Positions 25,856 to 35,005 of a stretch of DNA of 64,000 bases are shown here, piece by piece. Every line of letters begins with the position of its first letter. Positions within the stretch are counted from its first letter, which is position 1. Under the pieces are notes generated by a model. The model was given only the letters and a program-made list of their open reading frames with translations. It made no database searches and was not told the origin of the DNA. The translations under genes were made by a program, and so were the position numbers. Where the stretch lies: NCBI GenBank assembly GCA_002412715.1, contig DHVP01000042.1, positions 62,001 through 126,000 on the forward strand, in the 5' to 3' direction. The stretch is from Deltaproteobacteria bacterium UBA5205 (GTDB taxonomy: Bacteria > Desulfobacterota > Syntrophorhabdia > Syntrophorhabdales > Syntrophorhabdaceae).

Positions 25856-25912
25856 GGTAATGGGTTATAGGTTATGGGAAAAACCTTTCCCTATCACCCA
25901 TTACCCATTACC
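25856..25912. repeat. Heptamer inverted-repeat element E4
   Basis: The left arm is GGTAATG, GGTTATA, GGTTATG; the centre is GGAAAAACCTTTCC; the right arm is CTATCACC, CATTACC, CATTACC. The stop codon of the pgm gene (25908-25910) lies in the last heptamer. The arms pair well enough to form a terminator-like hairpin. Confidence 0.75.
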
Positions 25913-27266
25913 TGTATCTCTTCATTATCTTTTCCAGATCTTCATTTACCATGGATTGGATGCGGTCGAGTCCCTCCCGGGTGCCGGCTTCGAACCTGAG
26001 AACGAGGATCGGCTGCGTGTTGGAGGAACGAACCAGCCCCCACCCACCGTCGAATATCGCTCTGACGCCATCAGTGTCTATGATGGGGTACTTGGAACGA
26101 TAGAGGTCGGTCAGTTCGCGCACGACGTCAAACTTGACATTGTCAGCACAATCTATGCGTATCTCCGGGGTTGAATACGTCCGGGGAAGATCGCTCAAGA
26201 ATTCCGATACGGGCCTGCCCTCTTCCTCCATTATTTCGAGGAACCTGAGAGACGCGTATATCGCGTCGTCATAGCCGAAGAAACGGTCGGCGAAAAAGAT
26301 GTGGCCGCTCATTTCGCCGCCCATCAGGGCATGGGTCTCTTTCATCTTCTGCTTGATCAGGGAATGACCCGCCTTCCACATGATGGGGACACCACCTCGC
26401 CTGGCGATATCGTCGAAGAGATTCGTGGAGCACTTCACCTCCGAAACAAACGTCCCTCCCTTGTGCTCTTTAAGGATCTGCCGGGCAAAGATCAGCATGA
26501 GGTAGTCGCCCCATATGATACCGCCCTGTTCGTCGACGACGCCTATCCTGTCGGCGTCGCCGTCATAGCCGATTCCCACATCCGCCCTTTCCCTGCGGAC
26601 AGTGTCCCGCAAAGCCACCAGGTTCTTTTCCACCGTCGGATCGGGAAAATGGTTGGGGAAATGGCCGTCCATGTCGCAAAAAAGATCCGTTACCTGTTGA
26701 CCGAACTCTCTCATGATGGGAAGAGCGATGACGCCTCCCGTACCGTTGCCGGCATCGATGACAACCTTGAAATTCTTTCCAATTTTTATGTTTGAGCGCA
26801 GATATCCGTAGTAATCTTTGACGATGTCCTTATATTCGCCGTACGACCCCGTCCCCCTTGTATATCCTTCGGATTCGATGATCTTTCGTATATTCTGTAT
26901 CTGTTCGCCATAGATGGTGGATTTGTCGACGGCAACCTTGAAACCGTTCATTGTGGGCGGGTTGTGGCTCCCCGTCACCATGATCCCGCCTTCGACATCG
27001 AGGTTGAAAAGCGAATAGTAAAAGAGGGGTGTCGGGGCAAGCCCGACATCGGTAACATCGAGACCGCTTTCGACCATTGTTTCGACAAGAAGATCGCGAT
27101 AATGCTCGGAACTGAGCCGGCAATCGCGGCAGATGGAGGCCCGTTTCTTTCCCAGTCCCGCCATGTAGGACCCGAAGGCCCTGCCAATACTGCTAACGAC
27201 GTCGTCGGTAAGGTCCTTCTCGACGTTTCCCCTGATGTCATATTCCCTGAAAATCTCGTTGTTCAT
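25908..27266 (-). CDS. Phosphomannomutase/phosphoglucomutase
   Basis: This 452-residue alpha-D-phosphohexomutase converts hexose 6-phosphates and 1-phosphates for cell-envelope sugars or glycogen. The active-site phospho-Ser is in VTGSHNPP (about 98-105), the metal loop in GYDGDADR (about 240-247), the sugar-binding loop in GGEMSGH and the phosphate-binding loop in RSSNTQP. AAGGAG precedes the ATG. Its TAA stop is formed within repeat element E4. Confidence 0.94.
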   Translation of the reverse strand: MNNEIFREYDIRGNVEKDLTDDVVSSIGRAFGSYMAGLGKKRASICRDCRLSSEHYRDLLVETMVESGLDVTDVGLAPTPLFYYSLFNLDVEGGIMVTGSHNPPTMNGFKVAVDKSTIYGEQIQNIRKIIESEGYTRGTGSYGEYKDIVKDYYGYLRSNIKIGKNFKVVIDAGNGTGGVIALPIMREFGQQVTDLFCDMDGHFPNHFPDPTVEKNLVALRDTVRRERADVGIGYDGDADRIGVVDEQGGIIWGDYLMLIFARQILKEHKGGTFVSEVKCSTNLFDDIARRGGVPIMWKAGHSLIKQKMKETHALMGGEMSGHIFFADRFFGYDDAIYASLRFLEIMEEEGRPVSEFLSDLPRTYSTPEIRIDCADNVKFDVVRELTDLYRSKYPIIDTDGVRAIFDGGWGLVRSSNTQPILVLRFEAGTREGLDRIQSMVNEDLEKIMKRYR

Positions 27267-27378
27267 GGCAACTCCTTATCCGGACCGATTATCCTTCCTG
27301 TCGGCTAATAATGGCGGTCTTGACAATGTAAAAATCCGCGGCAGGGGTACGACAGGCCTGTCCGAGGTCAAGCTGGTG

Positions 27379-28194
27379 CTAATTGTGGGGAGCGGCTTTG
27401 GCTGCCGTGTCGAATGCCGGCTTCTGTCGCAGCAACTCTAACATCATGAGAGCATTCCTCGCCGCTTTGCCTTCATGGCAATTATTGAAAAAGACGAAGG
27501 TCGTATCAGCATGTGAGGCTATGTCCTCGATAGGTTGTACGAAGGTCTTCAACTCTTTCTCTGTATACAAATAATTATACCGGACGTCGACAGGTTCCCT
27601 GAACCAGGCCCGGTTTCTGCCATGAAACCGGAAATAACCGGTTCGCGATGTGAGAACGGGCGTGAAGGGCATCAAGCCCTTGAGCTTTGGCTCATCGACA
27701 ATGCAGAAGCCCAGGGAAAGCTCTCTCAAGAGATCGAAATACCGCTCGTCAAACCATCTGGAATTACGGAATTCCATGACCGACTTGTATCCGGCGAATT
27801 GGTCCTTCAGTTTTCGCAGGTACCCGATGTTTTCATCCGTCGGCAGAAACATGTAGGGAAACTGGAAAAGAAGGGCCTTCATGTTTTCTCCCAGCGGCTC
27901 GATACCCTCTTTGAAAAGCCGGCATGTTTCCTTGATGTCATCGGCGATGCAATGGGTGATGCCTTTGTATCCCTTAACGACGAATGAAAAATCTCTCGGG
28001 GTCCTCCGGGCAAAGGAGTCCATCGTCTTACGGGAAGGCATGGCATAATAAGTATAGTTCACTTCCAGAGTCTTAAATCCCAGCTTGTTGACATAATAAG
28101 GGAGCATGTCCTGCTTTCTTGTGCCCTGCGGGTAGACCTCCCCTATCCAATCATCAAAAGAAAACCCGCTTGTTCCGATCAATATTTCGCCCAT
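27379..28194 (-). CDS. DUF72 (YecE-like) TIM-barrel protein
   Basis: The 271-residue protein carries the DUF72 hallmarks: GTSGFSFDDWIGEVYP near the start, LEVNYTYYAMPSRKTMDSFARRTPRDFSFVVKGYKGITH in the middle, MEFRNSRWF, and YFRFHGRN with a late FFNNCHEGKAARNAL. The family's function is not established; a TIM-barrel fold is known. Divergent from the LOG-family gene. Confidence 0.92.
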   Translation of the reverse strand: MGEILIGTSGFSFDDWIGEVYPQGTRKQDMLPYYVNKLGFKTLEVNYTYYAMPSRKTMDSFARRTPRDFSFVVKGYKGITHCIADDIKETCRLFKEGIEPLGENMKALLFQFPYMFLPTDENIGYLRKLKDQFAGYKSVMEFRNSRWFDERYFDLLRELSLGFCIVDEPKLKGLMPFTPVLTSRTGYFRFHGRNRAWFREPVDVRYNYLYTEKELKTFVQPIEDIASHADTTFVFFNNCHEGKAARNALMMLELLRQKPAFDTAAKAAPHN

Positions 28195-28204
28195 TCGTTT
28201 TAAT

Positions 28205-28233
28205 TTGACAAGCTATTTGTATGTAAATAATAT
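28205..28233 (+). promoter_or_regulatory. Sigma-70-type promoter for the LOG-family gene
   Basis: TTGACA (28205-28210), a 17-bp spacer and TAATAT (28228-28233) make a near-consensus promoter. Leader of about 33 nt. A TTGAC/GTCAA inverted pair spans 28205-28238, so a minus-strand -35 (TTGACA read from 28237) may serve DUF72. Confidence 0.7.
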
Positions 28234-28272
28234 ATGTCAACGTCCAAAATCTCAAGGTAAAAAGGGGAACAG

Positions 28273-28923
28273 ATGGAGAAACAATACGTCATAGATGACA
28301 TCAACCTCAAGGAATCCTGGAGGCTTTTTCATATCATGGCCGAATTCGTCGAGGGCTTCGAAAACTTAAACGAGATCGGCCCCGCCGTTACGGTTTTCGG
28401 GAGCGCCCGCAGCCAGAAAGGCGACGAGCTCTATGACAAAACGTACGGACTGGCCAAACTACTCGGAAGAAACGGCTTTAACGTCATAACCGGCGGCGGC
28501 GGCGGCGTCATGGAGGCGGCGAACAAGGGGGCAAGGGACGCGGGGGCCAAATCCATCGGCATCAACATAGAGCTCCCCTTCGAGCAGAAACCCAACCCTT
28601 ACGCAAATGTCCGGTTGAGCTACCGGTACTTCTTCGTCCGCAAGGTCATGTTCCTCAAGTATGCAGTGGCCTATATAGTCATGCCCGGCGGCTTCGGTAC
28701 CCTCGACGAGTTCTTCGAGGCGGTCACCCTCATACAGACGAAGAAGATGAGGCCATTCCCCGTCATCCTCTATGATTCATCATACTGGAAGGGGCTCATC
28801 GACTGGATGAAAGAGCAGATGCTAAGCCACAACAAGATCCTCAAGGAAGACCTCGACATCTTCAAGATAATGGACGACCCCCAGGAAATAGTCGACTACG
28901 TGAAGAGATTCATAGTCCTCTAG
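28273..28923 (+). CDS. LOG family (TIGR00730) Rossmann-fold protein
   Basis: The 216-residue protein has the lysine-decarboxylase-like/LOG motifs GGGGGVMEAANKGARDAG (about 76-93) and PGGFGTLDEFFE (about 138-149). LOG enzymes hydrolyse nucleoside 5'-monophosphates such as cytokinin ribotides, releasing the base; bacterial members often act on AMP or other nucleotides. This substrate is not known. AAGGGGAAC precedes the ATG. It ends 4 bp inside the convergent methyltransferase gene. Confidence 0.9.
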   Translation: MEKQYVIDDINLKESWRLFHIMAEFVEGFENLNEIGPAVTVFGSARSQKGDELYDKTYGLAKLLGRNGFNVITGGGGGVMEAANKGARDAGAKSIGINIELPFEQKPNPYANVRLSYRYFFVRKVMFLKYAVAYIVMPGGFGTLDEFFEAVTLIQTKKMRPFPVILYDSSYWKGLIDWMKEQMLSHNKILKEDLDIFKIMDDPQEIVDYVKRFIVL

Positions 28924-29699
28924 GCGTCGCCAGGCGTTTGCACCACATCCAGCGTATCCAGCTTTCGTGTGAAAACCAGGTACCCTGTGTGGGCTATCAT
29001 GCGGTCGGTGGGACGGACACGTTCGGCTACGGTCTTGTATTTTCTGATGAGGATCTCAAGGACCTCCGTGTCGCCGAACCCCTCTTCCAGGGCCTTAAGG
29101 ATATCCGATATCTGGTTGGCAGTGGGAACGATCATGCCTATCGGGGCGCTTCCTTTTACACTTTCTCTTACCTTTTCCAGCACCGTCCAGGGTTCCCTCA
29201 CATCGATGAAGGCGGCATCGAAATCACCATCGGCGTATCCGTTGAATTCCTCGTTGTGGAGTTCCACGTTGTTCCATTCGCCGAAGCGATCGATATTCCG
29301 CTTTGCGTTCCTGAAATGCCGCTCTTCCTGCTCGAAAGAAACGACAAGCCCGCCGGGCCCCACGGCATGGGACATTATGTATGTGTTGGCGCCGCTACCG
29401 GTGCCCACCTCCAGGACCCTGGAGCCTTTCTTGAGGCTCAGACGGAAGGCGATAAAGAAACTCTCCTTGGGAAAGACTATCTGGGTTTCCCGTTTGAGGC
29501 CGTACATGACTATATCCTCGATAGTCGGTTCGAAGATATCGTATTCCCCGATCCTGACGCCGTATGGCTTGCCGATGAGGTCGCCGTAGCGGAGCATCCC
29601 GCCCTTTCCGTGAAACGACTGATCGGCGGCTATCCGCTTGAGGTACTTTCTGCCGCGCCAGATAAGCAGTATCAGCTGGTTGTCTTCAATGGTTTTCAT
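28920..29699 (-). CDS. trmI: tRNA (adenine-N1)-methyltransferase, TrmI type
   Basis: The 259-residue enzyme should methylate A58 in the T loop of tRNA with S-adenosylmethionine. A small N-terminal beta domain (about 5-70) precedes the methyltransferase fold, with SAM motif I VLEVGTGSGANTYIMSHAVGPGG at about 95-117, and AFIDVREPW with the conserved Asp near 184. C-terminal HTGYLVFTRKL matches the family end. Convergent 4-bp overlap with the LOG-family gene. Confidence 0.92.
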   Translation of the reverse strand: MKTIEDNQLILLIWRGRKYLKRIAADQSFHGKGGMLRYGDLIGKPYGVRIGEYDIFEPTIEDIVMYGLKRETQIVFPKESFFIAFRLSLKKGSRVLEVGTGSGANTYIMSHAVGPGGLVVSFEQEERHFRNAKRNIDRFGEWNNVELHNEEFNGYADGDFDAAFIDVREPWTVLEKVRESVKGSAPIGMIVPTANQISDILKALEEGFGDTEVLEILIRKYKTVAERVRPTDRMIAHTGYLVFTRKLDTLDVVQTPGDA

Positions 29700-29747
29700 G
29701 CGTTCACTTTCTCCGTCCGGAAAACTGTCGCGCTCACCGCCGCCGGG

Positions 29748-30476
29748 CTAATGGAGCCGGTACTCTACAGGGAGAAGCACGTAAAGCCGGACAGGCACCT
29801 TTCGTTTAAGATTTGTTTTTGCTATCGTGTTCCTGGCATTCTCGTCAAGGATGGGAAAACCGGAACTATTGACCACTTTAACATCATCGATGGAACCATT
29901 CTCGAGGACCGTGAACGATAGGGTGACCATGCCTTCCCACCCCATTCTTCTCGCCCGGTCCGGATAGACAATGCCCTGCATGATCTTATCGCGAATAAAA
30001 GAAAAGTTTCGTTCATCCGCACCACCGGACCCGAGATAATTGAGCGTCCTGGCGCCCGACCGTCCGGTCTGTCCTCCCCTGCCTGCCGGTGCCATGGAAA
30101 CGGTATCCTTCGCCTCGGCACCTTCCCCGGTAACCGCTGCCTGTCCCTGCGGATCGGCGCGCGAAAGACTCTTCTTCCCGTCAGGAACCTGGTCCTTCCG
30201 CACGAGGGCGGCCTGGTGCTCGACGTCCCTTTCCCGCCGGCGCGTTTCAGCGGCATTGACCGCCCTTGACGACGACCGGTTCTTTATCGCATCGCTTCCA
30301 CGGGCGGCCTGCGCTGACGCGTATCGCTCCCCTCCCGTTCCTTTGACAACACTGAAATCAAGGATGATGCTTTTCTGGTGAGCCACCATGTCAAGGGGGA
30401 CGCTCAGAACGACAGCAGCGACGGCAGCATGCACGGCAAGGGAAATGGCATAGCCTGCATAACGGGTTCCCATCAT
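29748..30476 (-). CDS. TonB-like energy transducer
   Basis: The 242-residue protein has an N-terminal membrane anchor (about 8-30), a long charged linker, and a TonB C-terminal domain (about 160-240) with the family phrase YPDRARRMGWEGMVTLSFTVLENGSIDDVKVVNSSG. It would span the periplasm and drive outer-membrane receptors with ExbBD. The linker is Arg/Ala/Gly-rich rather than the classic Pro-rich form. Its start overlaps exbD by 4 bp. No TonB-dependent receptor gene is in the window, so the cargo is unknown. Confidence 0.92.
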   Translation of the reverse strand: MMGTRYAGYAISLAVHAAVAAVVLSVPLDMVAHQKSIILDFSVVKGTGGERYASAQAARGSDAIKNRSSSRAVNAAETRRRERDVEHQAALVRKDQVPDGKKSLSRADPQGQAAVTGEGAEAKDTVSMAPAGRGGQTGRSGARTLNYLGSGGADERNFSFIRDKIMQGIVYPDRARRMGWEGMVTLSFTVLENGSIDDVKVVNSSGFPILDENARNTIAKTNLKRKVPVRLYVLLPVEYRLH

Positions 30477-30853
30477 CTGGCTTCCTCGGTCTGGAGACTC
30501 ACTTTCCTAAACCCCATGGACTTCACGGTTTCAAGGACCTCCACAAACCGCTGGAGCTGAATATCGCGGTCGGCCCGTATCAAAAACGGGGTATCGCGGG
30601 AGGTGCCTGCGAGGGCCACTCTCAGACCGGCCAATTCGATGCGCTTCGTCTGGTAATAGACGACACCGCCTTTATCGATCTCGATGACACCCGTCTTCAT
30701 CGCCTTCTGCTGGGCCCGGGAGACTTTCGGAAGCTCGACGGGGATTATGCCCGTCGCGACAAATGTTCCGGTCATGAGGACTATCACGAGAAGGACGAGC
30801 ATGACGTCAATGAAGGGAATCATATTGATATAGCTGAATTCTTTCTCTTCCAT
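30473..30853 (-). CDS. exbD: ExbD/TolR biopolymer transport protein
   Basis: The 126-residue protein has one membrane helix at about 12-35 with the proton-relay Asp16 in PFIDVMLVLLV, then a periplasmic domain ending in RFVEVLETVKSMGFRKVSLQTE. Works with ExbB and the adjacent TonB-like protein. Between exbB and exbD lie 67 bp with no further gene. Confidence 0.94.
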   Translation of the reverse strand: MEEKEFSYINMIPFIDVMLVLLVIVLMTGTFVATGIIPVELPKVSRAQQKAMKTGVIEIDKGGVVYYQTKRIELAGLRVALAGTSRDTPFLIRADRDIQLQRFVEVLETVKSMGFRKVSLQTEEAR

Positions 30854-30920
30854 CGTGTCAGGTGCTTTCCATACCTGTGGCTCTAGATTTTACTGCGGTT
30901 CCCCGTGCCGCACGTGCGGT

Positions 30921-31391
30921 TTACGTCCCTTGTTGCCCATCCGCACTCTTCGTCCCCGAAGTCATACCGGCATATGCGGCATCCCACCGGAGAAGGGCGA
31001 CCTTGACCTTCCTGACCAGATAGTTATGAAAGACAATGGATGGTATGGCCACAACGAGCCCTATGGCGGTGGCCTTGAGCGCCAGGGCCAGTCCGAACAT
31101 GACACCCGTTGCATCGACATATCCCTGGCTTCCAATCGTCGAGAAGGTAAGCATGATGCCCAGCACCGTGCCGAGAAGACCCACGTAAGGGGCGTTGCTG
31201 CCGATTGTGGCGATGACGGACATTCTCTTCGTCATATCGATTTCGAACAATTTTCTGTCGTTCTCGTAGCGGGCCATGTCAAGGCGTTTGAAGAAAAGAT
31301 ACCGTTCGACGAAGAAGGCGACTGAGAAAAAGGACATTATGCCCAAAAGCCCGATAATACCGTAATCCACAAGATAAACAAGCCATTGCAT
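30921..31391 (-). CDS. exbB: ExbB/TolQ-type proton channel, short form
   Basis: The 156-residue protein has three membrane segments, about 9-33, 64-86 and 94-121. The MotA/TolQ/ExbB motif YVGLLGTVLGIMLTF is at about 69-83, and the third helix has ALKATAIGLVVAIPS. It lacks the long cytoplasmic insert and C-terminal tail of E. coli ExbB. First gene of the exbB-exbD-tonB set. Confidence 0.93.
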   Translation of the reverse strand: MQWLVYLVDYGIIGLLGIMSFFSVAFFVERYLFFKRLDMARYENDRKLFEIDMTKRMSVIATIGSNAPYVGLLGTVLGIMLTFSTIGSQGYVDATGVMFGLALALKATAIGLVVAIPSIVFHNYLVRKVKVALLRWDAAYAGMTSGTKSADGQQGT

Positions 31392-31472
31392 GTGTCTAAT
31401 CTATTATAAATGCTGATTGTTGTCAAAAGTTCTTCTCCTGTGGTAAATATGAAGATCGATGCAAGGAGCGAC

Positions 31473-31853
31473 ACAATGACAGCTGCAAACAACCTGATCG
31501 GCTGCATCACTCCGCAGGATCGGAAAGAACTGCGATGTGGGGACATCACGTGCCCGGATGGTATCTCTTTTGAAGGCCACGTCTTTCTCCTCTCCCTCAT
31601 GCCATGCTGCGGCCTGCTTGCCCTTCCCTTCTGGGCGAAAGTATCCGGCTGGCTCGTCAATGAAAGACAGGAGGAGGCCCTGCTTTCCATCGCGGTCACG
31701 GTCCTTGACAAGAACGCGAAACCCCTTGGCGCTTACTCCGACGTCATCGCCGTTGAAGCCGGTGAAAAAGGCTCATTTGATGTAAAGCTCATTGATTTTG
31801 AGGAGACCTCCGAAATCTATTCCATAACGGTCACCGATATGGAACTCTCCTGA
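31473..31853 (+). CDS. Small FxLYD-like protein of unknown role
   Basis: The product is 126 residues from the ATG preceded by CAAGGAGCGACACA; upstream in-frame Met codons lack a ribosome site. A hydrophobic stretch LLSLMPCCGLLALPFW (near 38-53) could be a membrane helix. The C-terminal half (AVTVLDKNAKPLGAYSDVIAVEAGEKGSFDVKL) has the beta pattern of FxLYD domains in extracytoplasmic proteins. It is 13 bp before the Smr gene. Function unknown. Confidence 0.65.
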   Translation, partial: TMTAANNLIGCITPQDRKELRCGDITCPDGISFEGHVFLLSLMPCCGLLALPFWAKVSGWLVNERQEEALLSIAVTVLDKNAKPLGAYSDVIAVEAGEKGSFDVKLIDFEETSEIYSITVTDMELS

Positions 31854-31866
31854 AGAGAACCGATTC

Positions 31867-32544
31867 ATGGAAGACAACGATTCTATCAATAAACCCTTTT
31901 CAGAGCTTTCCCGTTTCCTGAAAGAAAACCGGATCACGCTTAAGAAGGAACCTTCGCCGGCGCAAGCCAAAGAAACGGTCACAGCGGAGGACGACGAGCA
32001 TCTGCTCACCGAGGCCATGGAAGGCGTACGGACCATCCCACCCGGCGAAAAGAGGATAAGGGCAAAAAAAGAGGCATACATCGCGAGTCATCCCAGGGAA
32101 AGCGAGGAAGAGAAACTTCTCCAGGAGGTCCTCGCGGACCACAGTGTCATCAACGTCACCAATCTCCCGGAATATATGGAGGGCTACGTAGAGGCCATCA
32201 ATCCCCTTATCATGGAAAAGCTCCGCAAAGGCGAGTTCTCTGTTCAGGAAGTCATTGACCTCCACGGTCTTTCCATAGAAAGCGCCCGTGAAACATTCGA
32301 ATATTTCCTGAGCGACGCCGTCAAGAAAGGCCTGAAATGCGTGAAGGTCATCCACGGCCGCGGCCTGAAATCCAAGCGTACCCCGATCATCAAGGACTAC
32401 TTGAAGACATGGATCGTAAGGGCAATGCACCGCAAATGGGTGACCGCCTTTTCCAACGCCACCATGGCCGAGGGCGGCCCCGGCGCTACCTGCATACTCC
32501 TTCGAAGCAGACCTGCGAAGAAACGGATACGCATCATAGGATAG
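31867..32544 (+). CDS. Smr domain protein (putative endonuclease)
   Basis: The 225-residue protein has a long charged, mostly helical N-terminus and a C-terminal Smr domain from about 130 to 222, with the motifs DLHGLSIESARETF, VIHGRGLKSKRTPIIKDYLKTW and GGPGATCILLR. Smr domains nick DNA or cleave RNA; the DLHG and HGRG residues are the conserved site. Fusion partners such as MutS2 are absent, so this is the free-standing class. Confidence 0.9.
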   Translation: MEDNDSINKPFSELSRFLKENRITLKKEPSPAQAKETVTAEDDEHLLTEAMEGVRTIPPGEKRIRAKKEAYIASHPRESEEEKLLQEVLADHSVINVTNLPEYMEGYVEAINPLIMEKLRKGEFSVQEVIDLHGLSIESARETFEYFLSDAVKKGLKCVKVIHGRGLKSKRTPIIKDYLKTWIVRAMHRKWVTAFSNATMAEGGPGATCILLRSRPAKKRIRIIG

Positions 32545-32649
32545 AAGAACGTCTCAAGGCTTCAGAATTTCGCATTTCAGACAAAACAAAGAACCGGGCC
32601 TCGAACAGGTGCTGTCGGTATCCCACCTTGCGGGAAGGGCAGTTTTGAC

Positions 32650-32678
32650 TTTAATTTAACCCTTCGTTCTGATATAAG
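32650..32678 (+). promoter_or_regulatory. Promoter for proC-pcm-rpoS-like operon
   Basis: TTTAAT (32650-32655), a 17-bp spacer and TATAAG (32673-32678) with an extended TGA just before the -10. The leader of about 15 nt carries AAGGAGGAAGTC before the ATG. Confidence 0.5.
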
Positions 32679-32694
32679 GTACAAGGAGGAAGTC

Positions 32695-33495
32695 ATGGAG
32701 AAGGTCGGGATCGTTGGTGTGGGAAACATGGGAGAGTCTATTCTTAAGGCCCTCTTGAAAAGCAGGATTAAGAAGGACAACCTCTGTTTTGCCGAGGCAA
32801 AGAAAGAAAGGGCTCTCTCCATCGGGAAGACCTACGGGATCAGACAGGTAAAAAAGATCGCCGAACTGCCGAAGAGATCCGATCTCGTCGTGGTTGCCGT
32901 CAAACCGCAAGACGCGTCGAAGGTACTTCCCGACATAGCGTCTTCCATGGATGATTCGAAAATCCTCGTTTCCATCATGGCGGGCGTCACCATATCGAAC
33001 ATCCTGTCTCTGACGGACAGGCCCCTCAGGATCGTCAGGATGATGCCCAATATCGCTGTCAAGGTAAACCAGGGGGTCATCGGCATCGCGGCCGGCGCTG
33101 ATGTCGCCGAGGAAGACGTTGCCAGGATAAAGGCCCTCTTCTCCTGTCTGGGCCTGACCATCGAGTTAGGGGAGGAACTGATGGATGCGGAAACCTCGCT
33201 GGGTGGGAGCAGCCCCGCTTTTTTCCTTCTCTTCCTCGAAGCAATGATCGATGCGGGGGTCAAGATCGGGATCCCCAGGGACAAGTCCAAAGCCATTTCG
33301 ATGCAGGTCATAAAAGGCACCGTCGCCATGCTGGAAGAGGAGCAGATCCATCCCGCATTGATGCGTGAAATGATAACCTCGCCCGGCGGCACTACCATTA
33401 GTGGGCTCGCCGCTCTGGAAGACAGAGCCTTCAGGGGAATCGTCATCGAGGCAATAGAACGGGCCTGTCAGAGGGCGAAAGAGCTCTCCCTATGA
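32695..33495 (+). CDS. proC: Pyrroline-5-carboxylate reductase
   Basis: ProC reduces pyrroline-5-carboxylate to proline with NAD(P)H. The 266-residue protein has the dinucleotide loop VGIVGVGNMGESI (3-15), AVKPQD (about 63-68) and the signature region SPGGTTISGLAALED near 222-236. A strong AAGGAGG site precedes the ATG. Its stop overlaps pcm by 4 bp. Confidence 0.95.
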   Translation: MEKVGIVGVGNMGESILKALLKSRIKKDNLCFAEAKKERALSIGKTYGIRQVKKIAELPKRSDLVVVAVKPQDASKVLPDIASSMDDSKILVSIMAGVTISNILSLTDRPLRIVRMMPNIAVKVNQGVIGIAAGADVAEEDVARIKALFSCLGLTIELGEELMDAETSLGGSSPAFFLLFLEAMIDAGVKIGIPRDKSKAISMQVIKGTVAMLEEEQIHPALMREMITSPGGTTISGLAALEDRAFRGIVIEAIERACQRAKELSL

Positions 33496-34142
33496 TGAAC
33501 CAGTACCAGAGCAGACGCCAGTTAATGGTTGACACGCAGATCGTGGCCCGGGGCGTAAAAGACCGGCGTGTTATCAATGCCATGTTAAAGGTGCCGAGGC
33601 ACCTTTTCGTCGATGAAGCTTTGTGGCCCGAGGCATATGACGACCATCCGCTTCCCATCGGTGAGAAACAGACAATTTCACAACCCTACATCGTGGCCCT
33701 CATGTCGGAGCTCCTTCGGCTCACCGGCAAGGAAAAAGTCCTTGAGATCGGCACCGGGTCGGGTTACCAGTGCGCCATTCTGGCGGAACTTGCAGACCAG
33801 GTCTACACCATAGAACGGATACCCGCCATTGCAAAACGGGCACGAAAGATCTTCGACCAGCTCAAATATTCCAATGTGATAATTCATATCGGTGACGGCA
33901 CTCTCGGCTGGAAGGAACACAGCCCGTACGATGGGATCATCGTAACCGCCGCCGCGCCGCACCCTCCAGGCTCTCTCCTCGAGCAGCTCGCAATGGGAGG
34001 AAGACTTGTCATTCCTATCGGAGACGAATTCTCGCAGGATCTTTTTGTTTTTACCCGCGAGGACAAGAACAATTATTCCGAGGAGAATTACGGCAGCTGC
34101 AGGTTCGTGAAACTGATCGGCGAACAGGGATGGAGAGAATGA
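33492..34142 (+). CDS. pcm: Protein-L-isoaspartate O-methyltransferase
   Basis: Pcm repairs isoaspartyl residues by SAM-dependent methylation. The 216-residue protein has QTISQPYIVALMSELL (about 59-74), SAM motif LEIGTGSGYQCAILAEL (about 80-96) and the late VIPIGDE loop. A neighbouring rpoS-type sigma gene downstream is the classic pcm-rpoS linkage of proteobacteria. ATGA overlap with proC upstream. Confidence 0.95.
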   Translation: MMNQYQSRRQLMVDTQIVARGVKDRRVINAMLKVPRHLFVDEALWPEAYDDHPLPIGEKQTISQPYIVALMSELLRLTGKEKVLEIGTGSGYQCAILAELADQVYTIERIPAIAKRARKIFDQLKYSNVIIHIGDGTLGWKEHSPYDGIIVTAAAPHPPGSLLEQLAMGGRLVIPIGDEFSQDLFVFTREDKNNYSEENYGSCRFVKLIGEQGWRE

Positions 34143-35005
34143 ACGGCGAAAAAGACGCAATAGGTTTTGTCCGCTACGACGATATTCAGGTAGAACGTCT
34201 CTATATGAGGGACCTTCGCAAACTGCCGGTCATTACCGTCGAAGAAGAAAAGATGTACGCCAGCAAGGTGGCGCAGGGTGATCCCGAGGCGCGCAGGAAG
34301 ATGATCGAGGCAAATCTGCGCCTCGTCGTCAAGATCGCGCGCAGGTATGTGAACCAGGGCTTAAGCCTCCTCGATCTTATAGAAGAAGGCAACATCGGCC
34401 TCATCAAGGCAGTGGAAAAATTCGACCTGGCAAAGGAATGCCGGTTCTCGACATACGCCACATGGTGGATCAAACAGTCCGTCGAGCGGTCAATAGCAAA
34501 CCACTCCCGCACGATACGGCTGCCCGTCCATGTATCTTCGAGGGTGAACAGGATATCGAAGATCATCAACGCCTCCGTCGAAAAGACAGGCAGAGAGCCT
34601 TCACTGGAAGAGATCTCGGCAGAATCGGGATACCGAATTGATTTTGTCAGAAATCTCTTCACGATGGCGATCAAAACGTACTCACTGGAAAGTTATATTG
34701 ACGAGAACTCGAAACTGACCCTCGAGGAGGTCATCCCCAACCCCGACAACGAAGAACCTCTTTCCATCCTGGAACACACCAAGCGCATGGAAGAAGTGGC
34801 CTCATGGCTTGACACGCTCAACTCGGATGAAAGAAAAGTGATCATGCTGCGTTTCGGCCTTGACGGGGACGAACCGCAGACTCTGGAATCCATCGGGAAG
34901 ACTTTCGGCGTAACGCGGGAACGTATACGCCAGATCGAACAGAAAGCTCTCAACAAGCTTCGGAAAATAGTGAAAAGAAGGAATATTGGAACAGAAAGCA
35001 TCTGA
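34130..35005 (+). CDS. RpoS-like sigma-70 family factor
   Basis: The 291-residue factor has region 1.2/2 (ARRKMIEANLRLVVKIARRYVNQGLSLLDLIEEGNIGLIKAVEKFD), region 2.4 (FSTYATWWIKQSVERSI), region 3 and a region 4 helix-turn-helix (TLESIGKTFGVTRERIRQIEQKAL). It lacks the long acidic region 1.1 of RpoD. Linkage to pcm matches RpoS, though group-2 paralogues are hard to separate. Two starts are possible: ATG at 34130, or ATG at 34139 that gives an ATGA overlap with pcm; neither has a good ribosome site. The end overlaps murJ by 20 bp. Confidence 0.9.
   Translation: MERMNGEKDAIGFVRYDDIQVERLYMRDLRKLPVITVEEEKMYASKVAQGDPEARRKMIEANLRLVVKIARRYVNQGLSLLDLIEEGNIGLIKAVEKFDLAKECRFSTYATWWIKQSVERSIANHSRTIRLPVHVSSRVNRISKIINASVEKTGREPSLEEISAESGYRIDFVRNLFTMAIKTYSLESYIDENSKLTLEEVIPNPDNEEPLSILEHTKRMEEVASWLDTLNSDERKVIMLRFGLDGDEPQTLESIGKTFGVTRERIRQIEQKALNKLRKIVKRRNIGTESI

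Noticed and set aside
28938..29921. 327-codon open frame on the plus strand
   Set aside because: Antisense to the tRNA methyltransferase and the tonB end.
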